Below the pieces are notes generated by a model. It did no database searches. It saw nothing but the letters and a program-made list of their open reading frames with translations, and was not told where the DNA came from. Position numbers and translations under genes: made by a program. Shown here piece by piece: positions 35,690-46,232 of a stretch of 64,000 nt of DNA (within the stretch, counting starts at the first letter, position 1; the number at the start of each line of letters is the position of its first letter). The stretch comes from Clostridia bacterium. Its GTDB lineage: Bacteria > Bacillota > Clostridia > Saccharofermentanales > Saccharofermentanaceae. The stretch covers positions 1-64,000 of the forward strand of contig JAEEWG010000016.1 in assembly GCA_016287245.1 (NCBI GenBank). The letters run 5' to 3'.

Positions 35690-36907
35690 ATGCATATCGT
35701 GATCACATGCCTTTTCGGTCTGGAACACTTCTGTGTGGAGGATCTTGAAAATATCGGTTACTCGAAGGAACAGATGAAGGTGACCGACGGACAGATCCTT
35801 CTTACGACCACGCCGCAGAAGATGGCGGAAGATGCCGCCCGAGTCTGCCTTTGGTGCCGGAGAGGGGAACGGGTGCTCCTTTCGATCCATACCTTTCCTG
35901 CGCAGACATTCGAAGAATTCTTCGATGGTTTTTCCGGTATGCCCTGGGACAGCTTCATTCCGTCGGGGTGGGCATTTCATGTCAACGGTTACTCCAGAGA
36001 TTCGAAGCTTTTCGGTATTCCGGCCTGCCAGAGCCTGGCGAAAAAAGCCATCGTCCGTTCGATCCTTTCCGCCCGCCACCTTTCGGAAGACAGCCGTCTT
36101 TCGGAGGATGAAAGAGCCGGCCTGATCAAGGTCGTGTTCGGTATTGTAAAGGATGAAGTCCGTGTCATGATCGACATTACGGGAGATGGCCTGCATAAGC
36201 GCGGATACCGCCCGCTCATGCACGAGGCACCGATCAAGGAGACGCTCGCTTCCGGTATGGTCAGTGCGGCCAATTACCGTTTCTTCGGCGAAGAGGCTCT
36301 CGTCGATCCGTTCTGCGGATCCGGCACCATCGTGATCGAGGCCGCCATGATGGCCCTAAACATCGCGCCCGGACTGAACCGTGCTTTTTCAGGTGAAAAG
36401 ATCCCGTTTATCGGAAAGACTGCATACGATACCGCAAGAGAAGAGGCCAGAGATCTTCTGGATCTTTCACCGATGGACGATATCTATTTTTACGGCTCGG
36501 ATATCGACCCGAAGGCCGTGGAGACGGCGAAGAGAAATGCCCGTGCAGCAGGTGTTTACGACTTTACGAGATTCAAGGTCAGTGATTTCCGTGACCAGAC
36601 TCCGGAAGCGCTTTCTTCCTGGACGCATATGAAACGCCAGCTGATCCTTTGTAATCCCCCGTACGGCGGACGTCTTCTGACCCCGGAAATGGCCAAAGAG
36701 ATCTACTGCAGCATCGCTCACACCTATCTCGACCGGGCCGGATACTGCAGAAAGGGGATCCGTCTTTCGGTCATCACACCGGACGATTCCTTCGAACGTC
36801 AGGTCATTCGAAAAGCAGATAAAAGAAGAAAACTGTATAACGGTTCCATCCGATGCCAATTGACAAGTTATTTTAAACTCCCGCCAAAAGAAAATGAGAG
36901 ACGATAG
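35690..36907 (+). CDS. Class I SAM-dependent rRNA methyltransferase, YpsC/RlmL N-terminal-like
   Basis: 405 residues: an N-terminal THUMP-containing RNA-binding half (about 1-165), then a Rossmann methyltransferase with SAM motif VDPFCGSGTIVIEAA, acidic motif YGSDIDPKAVETA and catalytic NPPYGGRL. It corresponds to the N-terminal half of E. coli RlmL, which makes m2G2445 in 23S rRNA. AAGGAGAG precedes the ATG. A strong terminator follows. The exact target base is inferred from the family. Confidence 0.88.
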   Translation: MHIVITCLFGLEHFCVEDLENIGYSKEQMKVTDGQILLTTTPQKMAEDAARVCLWCRRGERVLLSIHTFPAQTFEEFFDGFSGMPWDSFIPSGWAFHVNGYSRDSKLFGIPACQSLAKKAIVRSILSARHLSEDSRLSEDERAGLIKVVFGIVKDEVRVMIDITGDGLHKRGYRPLMHEAPIKETLASGMVSAANYRFFGEEALVDPFCGSGTIVIEAAMMALNIAPGLNRAFSGEKIPFIGKTAYDTAREEARDLLDLSPMDDIYFYGSDIDPKAVETAKRNARAAGVYDFTRFKVSDFRDQTPEALSSWTHMKRQLILCNPPYGGRLLTPEMAKEIYCSIAHTYLDRAGYCRKGIRLSVITPDDSFERQVIRKADKRRKLYNGSIRCQLTSYFKLPPKENERR

Positions 36908-36949
36908 TCCACCGCTCAAGGACAGCAAAAATGTCAAATCAGAAAAAAG

Positions 36950-36990
36950 AATGTCGCGAAAGCCCTGAAATCGCGACATTTTTCTTTTCA
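36950..36990 (+). terminator. Rho-independent terminator after the rRNA methyltransferase
   Basis: AATGTCGCGA (36950-36959) pairs perfectly with TCGCGACATT (36971-36980) over an 11-nt loop, followed by TTTCTTTT. It separates the Rnf-like/methyltransferase transcript from the proA-atp region. Confidence 0.88.
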
Positions 36991-37015
36991 AAAAAACTTT
37001 GGCGTTTTTTCGAAA

Positions 37016-37073
37016 AACCCTTGACAAAAAATACGCCGCGGAATTTCAAGGGTTTGAGAGGGGTGTATTCCGC
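37016..37073. repeat. Two alternative inverted repeats in the proA upstream region
   Basis: AACCCTTGA (37016-37024) pairs with TCAAGGGTT (37046-37054). GCGGAAT (37038-37044) pairs with ATTCCGC (37067-37073). The two hairpins interlock and are mutually exclusive. Confidence 0.4.
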
Positions 37074-37090
37074 AAACGCTTGTCTTTGAG

Positions 37091-37178
37091 TTATCCACAG
37101 ACTTTTCCACTTTTTCCACAGGTTTTTTCTTCCGAAGAACGGGAAAACTGTGGAAAACTTTTTGCTGTCTGTGGATGA
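37091..37178. promoter_or_regulatory. Cluster of five DnaA-box-like 9-mers
   Basis: TTATCCACA (37091-37099, perfect consensus), TTTTCCACT (37103-37111) and TTTTCCACA (37112-37120) lie on the + strand. TTTTCCACA (37157-37149) and TCATCCACA (37178-37170) lie on the minus strand. They sit in the 409-nt gene-free stretch between the methyltransferase terminator and the proA promoter. A cluster of this density is typical of a replication origin, a DnaA-titration site or a DnaA-regulated promoter. No dnaA or dnaN gene is in the window. Confidence 0.6.
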
Positions 37179-37262
37179 TCTTTTGCCTTCAAATGCTTTC
37201 ATTTTCTTTCACATCCGAAAGTAAAAAAAGAGTGAAGAATCCCGTTCATAAAAGAGGTTATC

Positions 37263-37271
37263 TGCTATAAT
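37263..37271 (+). promoter_or_regulatory. Extended -10 promoter of proA and probably the downstream operon
   Basis: TGC-TATAAT, 46 nt before the proA ATG. The following genes to atpC are close-packed on the same strand with no clear terminator, so this may drive a long transcript. Confidence 0.5.
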
Positions 37272-37316
37272 AGAGAGAAAAGATTTAATAGTGTATAAGG
37301 AGCTCTAAGAAACATC

Positions 37317-38597
37317 ATGACAGATTTCGAGACACGCGCAAAGGACGCAAAACAGGCCTCATTCAGTATGGCGGTCCTGCCCACGGAAGTGAAGGATAAG
37401 GCGCTCCTGGCCATTGCGGATGCACTTACTGCCAATAAAGAGGCGATCTTCTCCGCAAATGCGCAGGATATGGAAAATGCGAAGAAAACGGATCTGCCGA
37501 TGCCGCTTCAGAAGAGACTTCTTTTCGATGAGCATAAACTCTCCGATGTCGTAGAGGGCTTAAAGAGCCTGACTAAGCTTTCTGATCCTGTGGGAAAAGA
37601 ACTGTTAAAGACCGAGCTTGACGATGATCTCGTCCTGACCCGCGTTTCCTGTCCGATCGGTGTGCTCGGCATTATCTTCGAGTCCCGTCCGGATGCACTC
37701 GTGCAGATCGCATCGCTTGCACTGAAGTCCGGTAACGCCTGCTGCCTGAAGGGCGGAAGTGAGGCTTTAAACAGTAACCGCATCCTTTTCGAGGTGATCG
37801 AGAAGGCTTCTATTGAAGCGGGACTGCCGAAGGGCTGGATCGTCCTTATGGAGAGCAGGACCGACGTTGCGGAGATGCTTCTTCTCGATCAGTATATCGA
37901 CCTGATCATCCCGAGAGGATCCAATTCTTTTGTACAGTACATCATGCAGCATTCGTCCATCCCGGTCATGGGACATGCGGACGGTGTGTGCCACCTTTAT
38001 ATCCACGAGAAGGCCGACGAGGCCATGGCGCTTTCCATTGCCGTCGACAGCAAGACGCAGTATGTGGCGGTATGTAATGCCTGTGAGACGATCCTCGTAG
38101 ATGAGTCCATCGCAAAAGATTTCCTTCCGAAGCTTTCCAGGGCACTTTCCGAGAAGAACGTCACACTCTACGGATGTGAAAAGACGAAGGCGATCCTGCC
38201 GGAGGTACAGGATGTCGAAGAATGGCATCACGAATATCTCGACTATAAGGTCTCCATTAAAGTCGTTTCGGGTCTGGATGAAGCTATCGACCACATCAAC
38301 CGTTTCGGATCGGGCCACACGGAGTCCATTGTGACGACAGATCGTGCAGTCGCCGAAGAGTTTATGGACCGTGTTGCTTCCGGTAACGCATTCTGGAACT
38401 GCTCCACGAGATTCTCAGACGGTTTCCGATACGGATTCGGTGCCGAGGTGGGCATCAGCACATCGAAGCTTCACGCCAGAGGTCCGGTCGGTCTGGACGG
38501 ACTGGTGACATATAAGTATAAAGTCCGCGGAAACGGCAATCTCGTCGCGGATTATGCAAGCGGCAATCGTAAATTTACACATAAGCATATTTTATGA
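37317..38597 (+). CDS. proA: Glutamate-5-semialdehyde dehydrogenase (gamma-glutamyl phosphate reductase)
   Basis: 426 residues, full length for ProA. It reduces gamma-glutamyl phosphate with NADPH in proline synthesis. Seen: CPIGVLGIIFESRPDA, GNACCLKGGSEALNSN, catalytic-cysteine region SKTQYVAVCNACETILVD, HTESIVTTD and the C-terminal GLVTYKYKVRG. The partner gene proB is not in the window. AAGGAG is 14 nt upstream of the ATG, a long spacing. Confidence 0.96.
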   Translation: MTDFETRAKDAKQASFSMAVLPTEVKDKALLAIADALTANKEAIFSANAQDMENAKKTDLPMPLQKRLLFDEHKLSDVVEGLKSLTKLSDPVGKELLKTELDDDLVLTRVSCPIGVLGIIFESRPDALVQIASLALKSGNACCLKGGSEALNSNRILFEVIEKASIEAGLPKGWIVLMESRTDVAEMLLLDQYIDLIIPRGSNSFVQYIMQHSSIPVMGHADGVCHLYIHEKADEAMALSIAVDSKTQYVAVCNACETILVDESIAKDFLPKLSRALSEKNVTLYGCEKTKAILPEVQDVEEWHHEYLDYKVSIKVVSGLDEAIDHINRFGSGHTESIVTTDRAVAEEFMDRVASGNAFWNCSTRFSDGFRYGFGAEVGISTSKLHARGPVGLDGLVTYKYKVRGNGNLVADYASGNRKFTHKHIL

Positions 38598-38613
38598 AAC
38601 GAGGGTTAAGAAG

Positions 38614-39066
38614 ATGGTAATTTCAATTGCATCAGATCACGCGGGATATCCGCTCCGCAAGATCGTTGTGGATCACCTTGCGAAGCAGGGCCACACGGTC
38701 ATCGAGGGAGGCGCCACTGCGGCAGATGTTCCGTACAGTTACGTTCTGGCAGGACAGAAGGTATCTAAGGATGTTTTAGGAGGACAGGCAGAGCGCGGGA
38801 TCGTGATCTGCGGAACCGGCATCGGCATCTCCATGGTAGCCAATAAATTCCCGGGCATCCGCTGTGCTCTCTGCACGAATGAATATATGGCGAGAATGGC
38901 CCGCCAGCATAACGACGCGAATGTGCTCTCCATGGGCGCAAGAGTGGTTGGAAGCTCTCTGGCACTGGGCATCGTCGATGCGTACATGACAGAACCGTTT
39001 GACGGCGGCCGTCACCAGACACGCGTCAACGACATGAAGGAACAAGAGAAAGAACTTTTCAAATAA
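38614..39066 (+). CDS. rpiB: Ribose-5-phosphate isomerase B
   Basis: 150 residues of the RpiB/LacAB family. The phosphate-binding SDHAGYPLR, catalytic C66 in VICGTGIGISMVANKF and H99 in RQHNDANV are present. C66 and the ANKFPGIR loop favour ribose-5-phosphate over galactose-6-phosphate. ATG 38614 has GAGGG 8 nt upstream. The order rpiB-upp-atp is also known, with intervening genes, in Bacillus. Confidence 0.92.
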   Translation: MVISIASDHAGYPLRKIVVDHLAKQGHTVIEGGATAADVPYSYVLAGQKVSKDVLGGQAERGIVICGTGIGISMVANKFPGIRCALCTNEYMARMARQHNDANVLSMGARVVGSSLALGIVDAYMTEPFDGGRHQTRVNDMKEQEKELFK

Positions 39067-39087
39067 TATATTTTGGGAGGAACAATT

Positions 39088-39717
39088 ATGGCACAGTTTT
39101 TCTTATTTGATCATCCGCTGATCCAGCACAAGATCTCCATTCTCCGCGACAAGGACACTTCCACAAAAGAGTTCCGTGAACTGGTCAATGAGATCTCCAT
39201 GCTTATGGCGTATGAAGTGACTCGCGACTTCCCGCTGACAGAAAAGGAAATCGAGACTCCGGTCGCAAAGACCACGGCAAAAGTACTTGCCGGTAAGAAA
39301 GTCGCACTCGTTCCGATCCTTCGTGCTGGTCTTGGCATGGTCGACGGTATGCTTTCGATCATTCCGAATGCGAAGGTCGGTCACATCGGTCTTTACAGAG
39401 ATCCGAACACATTAAAGCCTGTAGAATATTACTGCAAGCTTCCGGAGGATATCGTAGAGCGTGAGGTCATCGTACTTGATCCGATGCTCGCAACCGGCGG
39501 TTCTTCTTCCGCAGCCATTACGTTCCTTAAGGACCGCGGCATCAAGAACATCAAGTTCGTCTGCCTCATCTCGGCACCGGAAGGCATCGAGAGACTCCAG
39601 AACGACCATCCGGACGTTCCGGTCTTCTGCGCAGCCAAGGACGAAAAACTCAACGATCACGCATACATCATCCCGGGTCTGGGCGATGCCGGTGACCGTC
39701 TTTTCGGAACCAAATAA
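39088..39717 (+). CDS. upp: Uracil phosphoribosyltransferase
   Basis: 209 residues. It makes UMP from uracil and PRPP. Seen: [29 protein letters not shown], the PRPP loop [12 protein letters not shown] and the C-terminal [16 protein letters not shown] 39088 has GGGAGG 7 nt upstream. It is 22 nt after rpiB and 21 nt before atpB; upp next to the atp operon is a conserved Firmicutes arrangement. Confidence 0.96.
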   Translation: MAQFFLFDHPLIQHKISILRDKDTSTKEFRELVNEISMLMAYEVTRDFPLTEKEIETPVAKTTAKVLAGKKVALVPILRAGLGMVDGMLSIIPNAKVGHIGLYRDPNTLKPVEYYCKLPEDIVEREVIVLDPMLATGGSSSAAITFLKDRGIKNIKFVCLISAPEGIERLQNDHPDVPVFCAAKDEKLNDHAYIIPGLGDAGDRLFGTK

Positions 39718-39738
39718 GGAGGAAAGTAAAGTACAGCT

Positions 39739-40602
39739 ATGAATGTGCTACTTGCCGCTTCCTGGTGGTCAGATTTCTGGGAAGCATTTTGCAGAGAACT
39801 CGGTGAGGCTTTCCACTTCGGTATCAGCGGATCGATCGGTGAAGAGATCCGCGAAGCGATACTGCAGTGGAAAGGCTATTTCCGTTCGATCCCGATCACG
39901 GATGCGATCATCGTTACATGGATCGCCGTGTTCCTCGGCATCGTCGGGTTCTGTATCTTAGGAAGAAAAAGCGAGAAGATCCCGGGCACGGGACAGGCGG
40001 TCATGGAATCCCTGATCGATCTTCTTTTCGGTGTGTGCAAAGATTACGGACTGAATCAGGATCAGGCCGAAGTGGTCGTGCCGATGGTCGGTACGATGGG
40101 TATCTTCCTGATCTCGTGTAACGTCATCTCGATCTTCAAGGTCCCGCCGCCGGCGAAGAATATCGCTTTCCCGTTTGCGATGGCGATCTTCGCGATCGTT
40201 TACGTCATCTTCACATCGATCCGTTTCGTCGGATTTAAGGGCTTCGGCAGATCCTTTATCGATCCGATGCCTTTCATGCTCCCATTTAAGATCATCGACT
40301 TCTTTATCCGTCCGGTGTCCCTCGCGCTCCGTCTTTTCGGTAACGTGTTCGGTGCTTTTATCCTGATGGAATTCCTTGGTATGGTCTGCCCGATCATTGC
40401 TCCGGGCGCCTTTAGCCTGTGGTTCGATCTCATGGACGGTATCCTGCAGGCGATCGTATTCTGCTACCTGACCATCTCCTATATCGGTGAGGTCGTGGAA
40501 AGCGCCCATGCAGTAGAAGAAAGAAAAGAAGAGAAAAAGAAACTCAAAGCAGAAAAAGCAGCGGCAGCGAAGGCTTCAAGCGAAGCCGAAAGCGCAGCCT
40601 GA
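39739..40602 (+). CDS. atpB: ATP synthase F0 subunit a
   Basis: 287 residues, about five or six membrane helices. The essential arginine is R198 in SLALRLFGNVFGAF; the late helix is AIVFCYLTISYIGE. The tail (EERKEEKKKLKAEKAAAAKA) is long, charged and alanine-rich, unlike most a subunits. No atpI precedes it. AAGGAGG lies about 18 nt upstream; the ribosome site spacing is poor, so translation may be coupled to upp. Confidence 0.94.
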   Translation: MNVLLAASWWSDFWEAFCRELGEAFHFGISGSIGEEIREAILQWKGYFRSIPITDAIIVTWIAVFLGIVGFCILGRKSEKIPGTGQAVMESLIDLLFGVCKDYGLNQDQAEVVVPMVGTMGIFLISCNVISIFKVPPPAKNIAFPFAMAIFAIVYVIFTSIRFVGFKGFGRSFIDPMPFMLPFKIIDFFIRPVSLALRLFGNVFGAFILMEFLGMVCPIIAPGAFSLWFDLMDGILQAIVFCYLTISYIGEVVESAHAVEERKEEKKKLKAEKAAAAKASSEAESAA

Positions 40603-40625
40603 GCATATAACAGGAGGAAGAGAAT

Positions 40626-40898
40626 ATGTTGAATCAGTTATCAAGAGTTTTACTGGATGCCACAGTTATGGATCCGAAGGGTCTGGCCGGTTTTGGTGCA
40701 GGTCTGGCCATCGGTCTTGGTGCCCTCGGTACGACGATCGGTATCGGTCTTGCCGCCGGACGTGCACTTGAAGGTGCAGCCCGTCAGCCGGAGATGTTCA
40801 GTAAGCTGCAGACGATGCTCCTGATCTCCATCGTATTTCTGGAGTCCATCGCCATCTACTCGCTCGTTGTCAGCCTGCTCCTGATCTTTACGTTCTGA
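40626..40898 (+). CDS. atpE: ATP synthase F0 subunit c
   Basis: 90 residues, two-helix hairpin with the polar loop ARQPE. The ion-binding carboxylate is E73 in VFLESIAIYSL. S74 and Y78 match the Na+-site residues S66 and Y70 of Ilyobacter, but the Q32 position is I40 (GIGIGLAAG), so the coupling ion cannot be decided from sequence. AGGAGG lies 8 nt upstream. Confidence 0.95.
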   Translation: MLNQLSRVLLDATVMDPKGLAGFGAGLAIGLGALGTTIGIGLAAGRALEGAARQPEMFSKLQTMLLISIVFLESIAIYSLVVSLLLIFTF

Positions 40899-40917
40899 TA
40901 TTTCCGAGGTGAAAGAT

Positions 40918-41529
40918 ATGTTGTTTTCAATGAAGATGCTATCTGCAGCAAATCTGGCTTCGCTGTCCGCAGTGTTTGCCCGTCTTGCCGCAGAAGCGGA
41001 AGAGACGAGTTCGCTGCTTTCCGCGGATCAGATCGCGCATTACCTCGCGACCGGTATCGTAACGATCATCAACCTGCTGGTTGCCTACCTGATCCTGAAG
41101 TTCGCGCTTTTCAAGCGACTCATGAAGATCATGAGAAGCAGGAAAGAAGCGATCGCGAAATCTGTTTCCGATGCTGAAGAAAAAGAAAGACTGGCCGAGG
41201 AGAAACTCGACGAGGCGACGAAGCGTCTGGATGCTTCCCATGAAGAAGCCATGCAGATCATCGCAGAGGCGAGAACCCAGGCCGAGAAACAGTCCGAGAC
41301 GATCATCGAGACTTCCCGTAAAGAAGCGCAGGAAGTCCGCGAACGTGCGGAAGAAGATGCCAAGCGTTCCAAGAAGGCCATGCTGGGTGAGATGAAAGAT
41401 GAAGTCGCCGATCTTGCGGTATCGATCGCAGGACGTGTACTGAGTGAAAATAGCGGGAGCTTAAGCCAAGATGCGCTTCGCGCCCGTGTAGATGAGGCAG
41501 TTTCGGCAGAGGTGAAGACCGGTGAATAA
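40918..41529 (+). CDS. atpF: ATP synthase F0 subunit b
   Basis: 203 residues, longer than the usual 160-170. About 40 residues precede the membrane helix (42-64). A long charged coiled-coil stalk (about 70-185) follows. ATG 40918 has GAGGTG 6 nt upstream; the GTG at 40909 lies inside that site. The gene overlaps the delta-alpha fusion gene by 8 nt. The extended C-terminus ([20 protein letters not shown]) would contact the delta part. Confidence 0.9.
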   Translation: MLFSMKMLSAANLASLSAVFARLAAEAEETSSLLSADQIAHYLATGIVTIINLLVAYLILKFALFKRLMKIMRSRKEAIAKSVSDAEEKERLAEEKLDEATKRLDASHEEAMQIIAEARTQAEKQSETIIETSRKEAQEVRERAEEDAKRSKKAMLGEMKDEVADLAVSIAGRVLSENSGSLSQDALRARVDEAVSAEVKTGE

Positions 41530-43429
41530 CAGCAATGCTTTTGAAGTCATTCGGATCGTTACCGCATCTGACGATATGCCGCCGGAGAAAGTGGCGCTGA
41601 TCGCCAGAAGATTTGCGGAACATCTGCATATTCAGGGATACACCATCGAACAGGAGACGGATACGTCCCTGATCGGCGGTTATGTGATCTATGCGCAGGG
41701 TACGAAGTATGACTATAGTGTCTCGGGACAGCTTTTCCGAATCGGAAGACACCTGAAGACAGACAGAGGGGACGAGATCGACCCCGAAAGCGAGACCGAC
41801 GATAAGAAAGAGATCCATCGTTCCTTATCGGCGGCGCTTGCCGATTTTAAAGAAAATCCGGCCATGCTCTTTGAAGACGATTCCCTGTGGGAAGGCGATT
41901 CTCCGGAGCAGGAAGAAAAGAGAAATAAGATCCTTGCCGATTTTGCCAAGGCTTCCGAAGTGGAGCAGGTCGGTAAGGTCGTATCCGTAAGTGACGGTGT
42001 GGCGAAGATCGACGGTCTTGCCAACTGTATGGCCAGCGAACTTATCATGTTCTCTGAGTCCTCTTACGGTATTGCCATGAACCTGGAAAAGGATTCCGTC
42101 GGCGTCGTTCTTTTGAATGAGTGCAGAGATGTGGTCGAAGGCGTTATGTGCCACCGTACAGGTCTTACCGTTTCCGTTCCTGTCGGACGCGGTATGCTCG
42201 GACGTGTTATCGATCCGCTCGGTAATCCGATCGACGGAAAAGGCATCATCCGAACCACCAGCAGACGACCGATCGAGACCCCGGCGCCGAGTATCGTCGA
42301 GAGATCTCCGATCTGCGAACCGCTGCAGACCGGTATCACGGCGATCGATGCCATGACACCGATCGGACGCGGACAGCGTGAGCTGATCATTGGCGACAGA
42401 CAGACCGGTAAGACAGCGATCGCACTGGATACGATCATCAACCAGCGCGGCAAGAATGTGCTCTGCGTTTACGTGGCTATCGGCCAGAAGATGTCGAATA
42501 TCGTCCAGGTCGCAAACACTCTGGAACAGTATAATGCGATGGAATATACCGTCATCGTGGCGGCCAGTGCTTCCCAGCCGGCGTCGCTGCAGTATATCGC
42601 GCCTTATGCCGGATGTGCGATCGCCGAGGAGTTCATGTACAACGACCATGAGGATGTTCTGATCGTCTACGACGATCTTTCCAAGCATGCTCAGTCCTAC
42701 CGTGCGATCTCGCTCCTTCTGCGCCGTCCGCCGGGACGTGAAGCATATCCGGGCGATGTATTCTATCTGCACTCCCGTCTTCTCGAGCGTGCGGCGAAGC
42801 TTTCCGACGAAAAGGGCGGAGGCTCGATCACGGCACTTCCGATCATTGAGACCTTAAGCGGCGATATCTCCGCATACATTCCGACCAACGTGATTTCCAT
42901 TACGGACGGTCAGATCTATCTCGAATCCGAGCTGTTCTTCTCCGGCCAGCGTCCGGCGATCAACGTAGGTCTTTCCGTATCGCGTGTCGGCGGCGCTGCA
43001 CAGACCAAGGCCATGAAGAAGGTCGCAGGACCTCTTCGTATCAGCCTTGCACAGGCCCGTGAAATGGCGGCATTTGCCCAGTTCGGTTCCGATCTGGATC
43101 CGAATACGCAGAAGCAGTTAAAGCGCGGCATTATCTTAAATGAGATCTTAAAGCAGGCGCAGTTCTCGCCCATGCAGATGGACGAGCAGGTCGTTATGCT
43201 TTATCTTGCGACCAACGAGAAGCTTACCTTCCTCGACAAGGAAGATGCAAAAGAATATGTGACCGAATTCCTCCAGAGGATCTCGGTCCTGCATCCGCAC
43301 ATCATGAAGAAGATAACAGAGACCCGTGTCCTCGATGATGAAACGAAGGAAGAGATCGATAAGCTCGAAGCGGAATACCATTCGATGTTCGTTGCGGAAC
43401 GTAAGGAATATCAGCATCGTGAGGCGTAA
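41522..43429 (+). CDS. atpA: ATP synthase delta-like domain fused to alpha subunit
   Basis: 635 residues against about 500 for a normal alpha. Residues about 20-79 ([16 protein letters not shown]...[33 protein letters not shown]) match the C-terminal domain of subunit delta, whose signature is DPSLIGGxxxxxGxxxxDxS. An acidic linker (80-144) leads into alpha at [21 protein letters not shown]. The P-loop GDRQTGKT is at 291-298, about 120 residues later than usual. No separate atpH lies between atpF and this gene. GTG 41522 has AGAGGTG 7 nt upstream. The N-terminal domain of delta is not recognisable. Confidence 0.9.
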   Translation: MNNSNAFEVIRIVTASDDMPPEKVALIARRFAEHLHIQGYTIEQETDTSLIGGYVIYAQGTKYDYSVSGQLFRIGRHLKTDRGDEIDPESETDDKKEIHRSLSAALADFKENPAMLFEDDSLWEGDSPEQEEKRNKILADFAKASEVEQVGKVVSVSDGVAKIDGLANCMASELIMFSESSYGIAMNLEKDSVGVVLLNECRDVVEGVMCHRTGLTVSVPVGRGMLGRVIDPLGNPIDGKGIIRTTSRRPIETPAPSIVERSPICEPLQTGITAIDAMTPIGRGQRELIIGDRQTGKTAIALDTIINQRGKNVLCVYVAIGQKMSNIVQVANTLEQYNAMEYTVIVAASASQPASLQYIAPYAGCAIAEEFMYNDHEDVLIVYDDLSKHAQSYRAISLLLRRPPGREAYPGDVFYLHSRLLERAAKLSDEKGGGSITALPIIETLSGDISAYIPTNVISITDGQIYLESELFFSGQRPAINVGLSVSRVGGAAQTKAMKKVAGPLRISLAQAREMAAFAQFGSDLDPNTQKQLKRGIILNEILKQAQFSPMQMDEQVVMLYLATNEKLTFLDKEDAKEYVTEFLQRISVLHPHIMKKITETRVLDDETKEEIDKLEAEYHSMFVAERKEYQHREA

Positions 43430-43434
43430 GGACC

Positions 43435-45767
<2,333 letters not shown>

Positions 45768-45776
45768 GGGTAAGTT

Positions 45777-46232
45777 ATGGCACAGCAGGAGCAGACGAAA
45801 AAGAAAATGACGCTTGAAGTGGTCAATCCCTACGAAGTCTTCTTCGAGGGACGGGTCGAGCGCGTCGTGATCCCGACTATTGACGGCCAGTACGGCATCA
45901 TGCCCGGACACTCTCCGTTAGTCATTGCGGTAACCCCGGGAATCGCCAGTGTGGAGATGGATGGAGAGAAAAAGACCTTCACGGTATCGGAAGGATTTGC
46001 CGAGATCGGGCAGCATGTCGTCATCATCGTCTGTAATGCTGCTGAATGGCCGGAAAAGATCGATATGGCGCGTGCCCAGCAGGCGTTAGAGCGTGCCACG
46101 AACAAGTATAACAGTGTTACAAGTACCGAAGAACAGCGCGTTTACGCCCGTCATGCCATCAAGAGGGCAAAGGCCAGGATCGCGGTCGCAAACGAGTGGA
46201 AGAAGCATAAAAACGACCCCTTCCATAAGTGA
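45777..46232 (+). CDS. atpC: ATP synthase F1 subunit epsilon
   Basis: 151 residues. The N-terminal beta sandwich (VVNPYEVFFEGRVERVVIPT, IDGQYGIMPGHSPLV) is followed by a two-helix C-terminal domain (ARAQQALERATNKY...IKRAKARIAVANEW). Last gene of the atp operon. Its TGA directly abuts the stop of the convergent FHA gene, so no terminator fits between them. Confidence 0.94.
   Translation: MAQQEQTKKKMTLEVVNPYEVFFEGRVERVVIPTIDGQYGIMPGHSPLVIAVTPGIASVEMDGEKKTFTVSEGFAEIGQHVVIIVCNAAEWPEKIDMARAQQALERATNKYNSVTSTEEQRVYARHAIKRAKARIAVANEWKKHKNDPFHK

Noticed and set aside
37080..37316. Confident call of the chromosomal origin oriC
   Set aside because: The DnaA-box cluster is real but dnaA, dnaN and rpmH are absent and no skew analysis was possible; kept only as a candidate site.
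41825..42772. 315-codon minus-strand frame opposite atpA
   Set aside because: Shadow; translation has no domain and no ribosome site.
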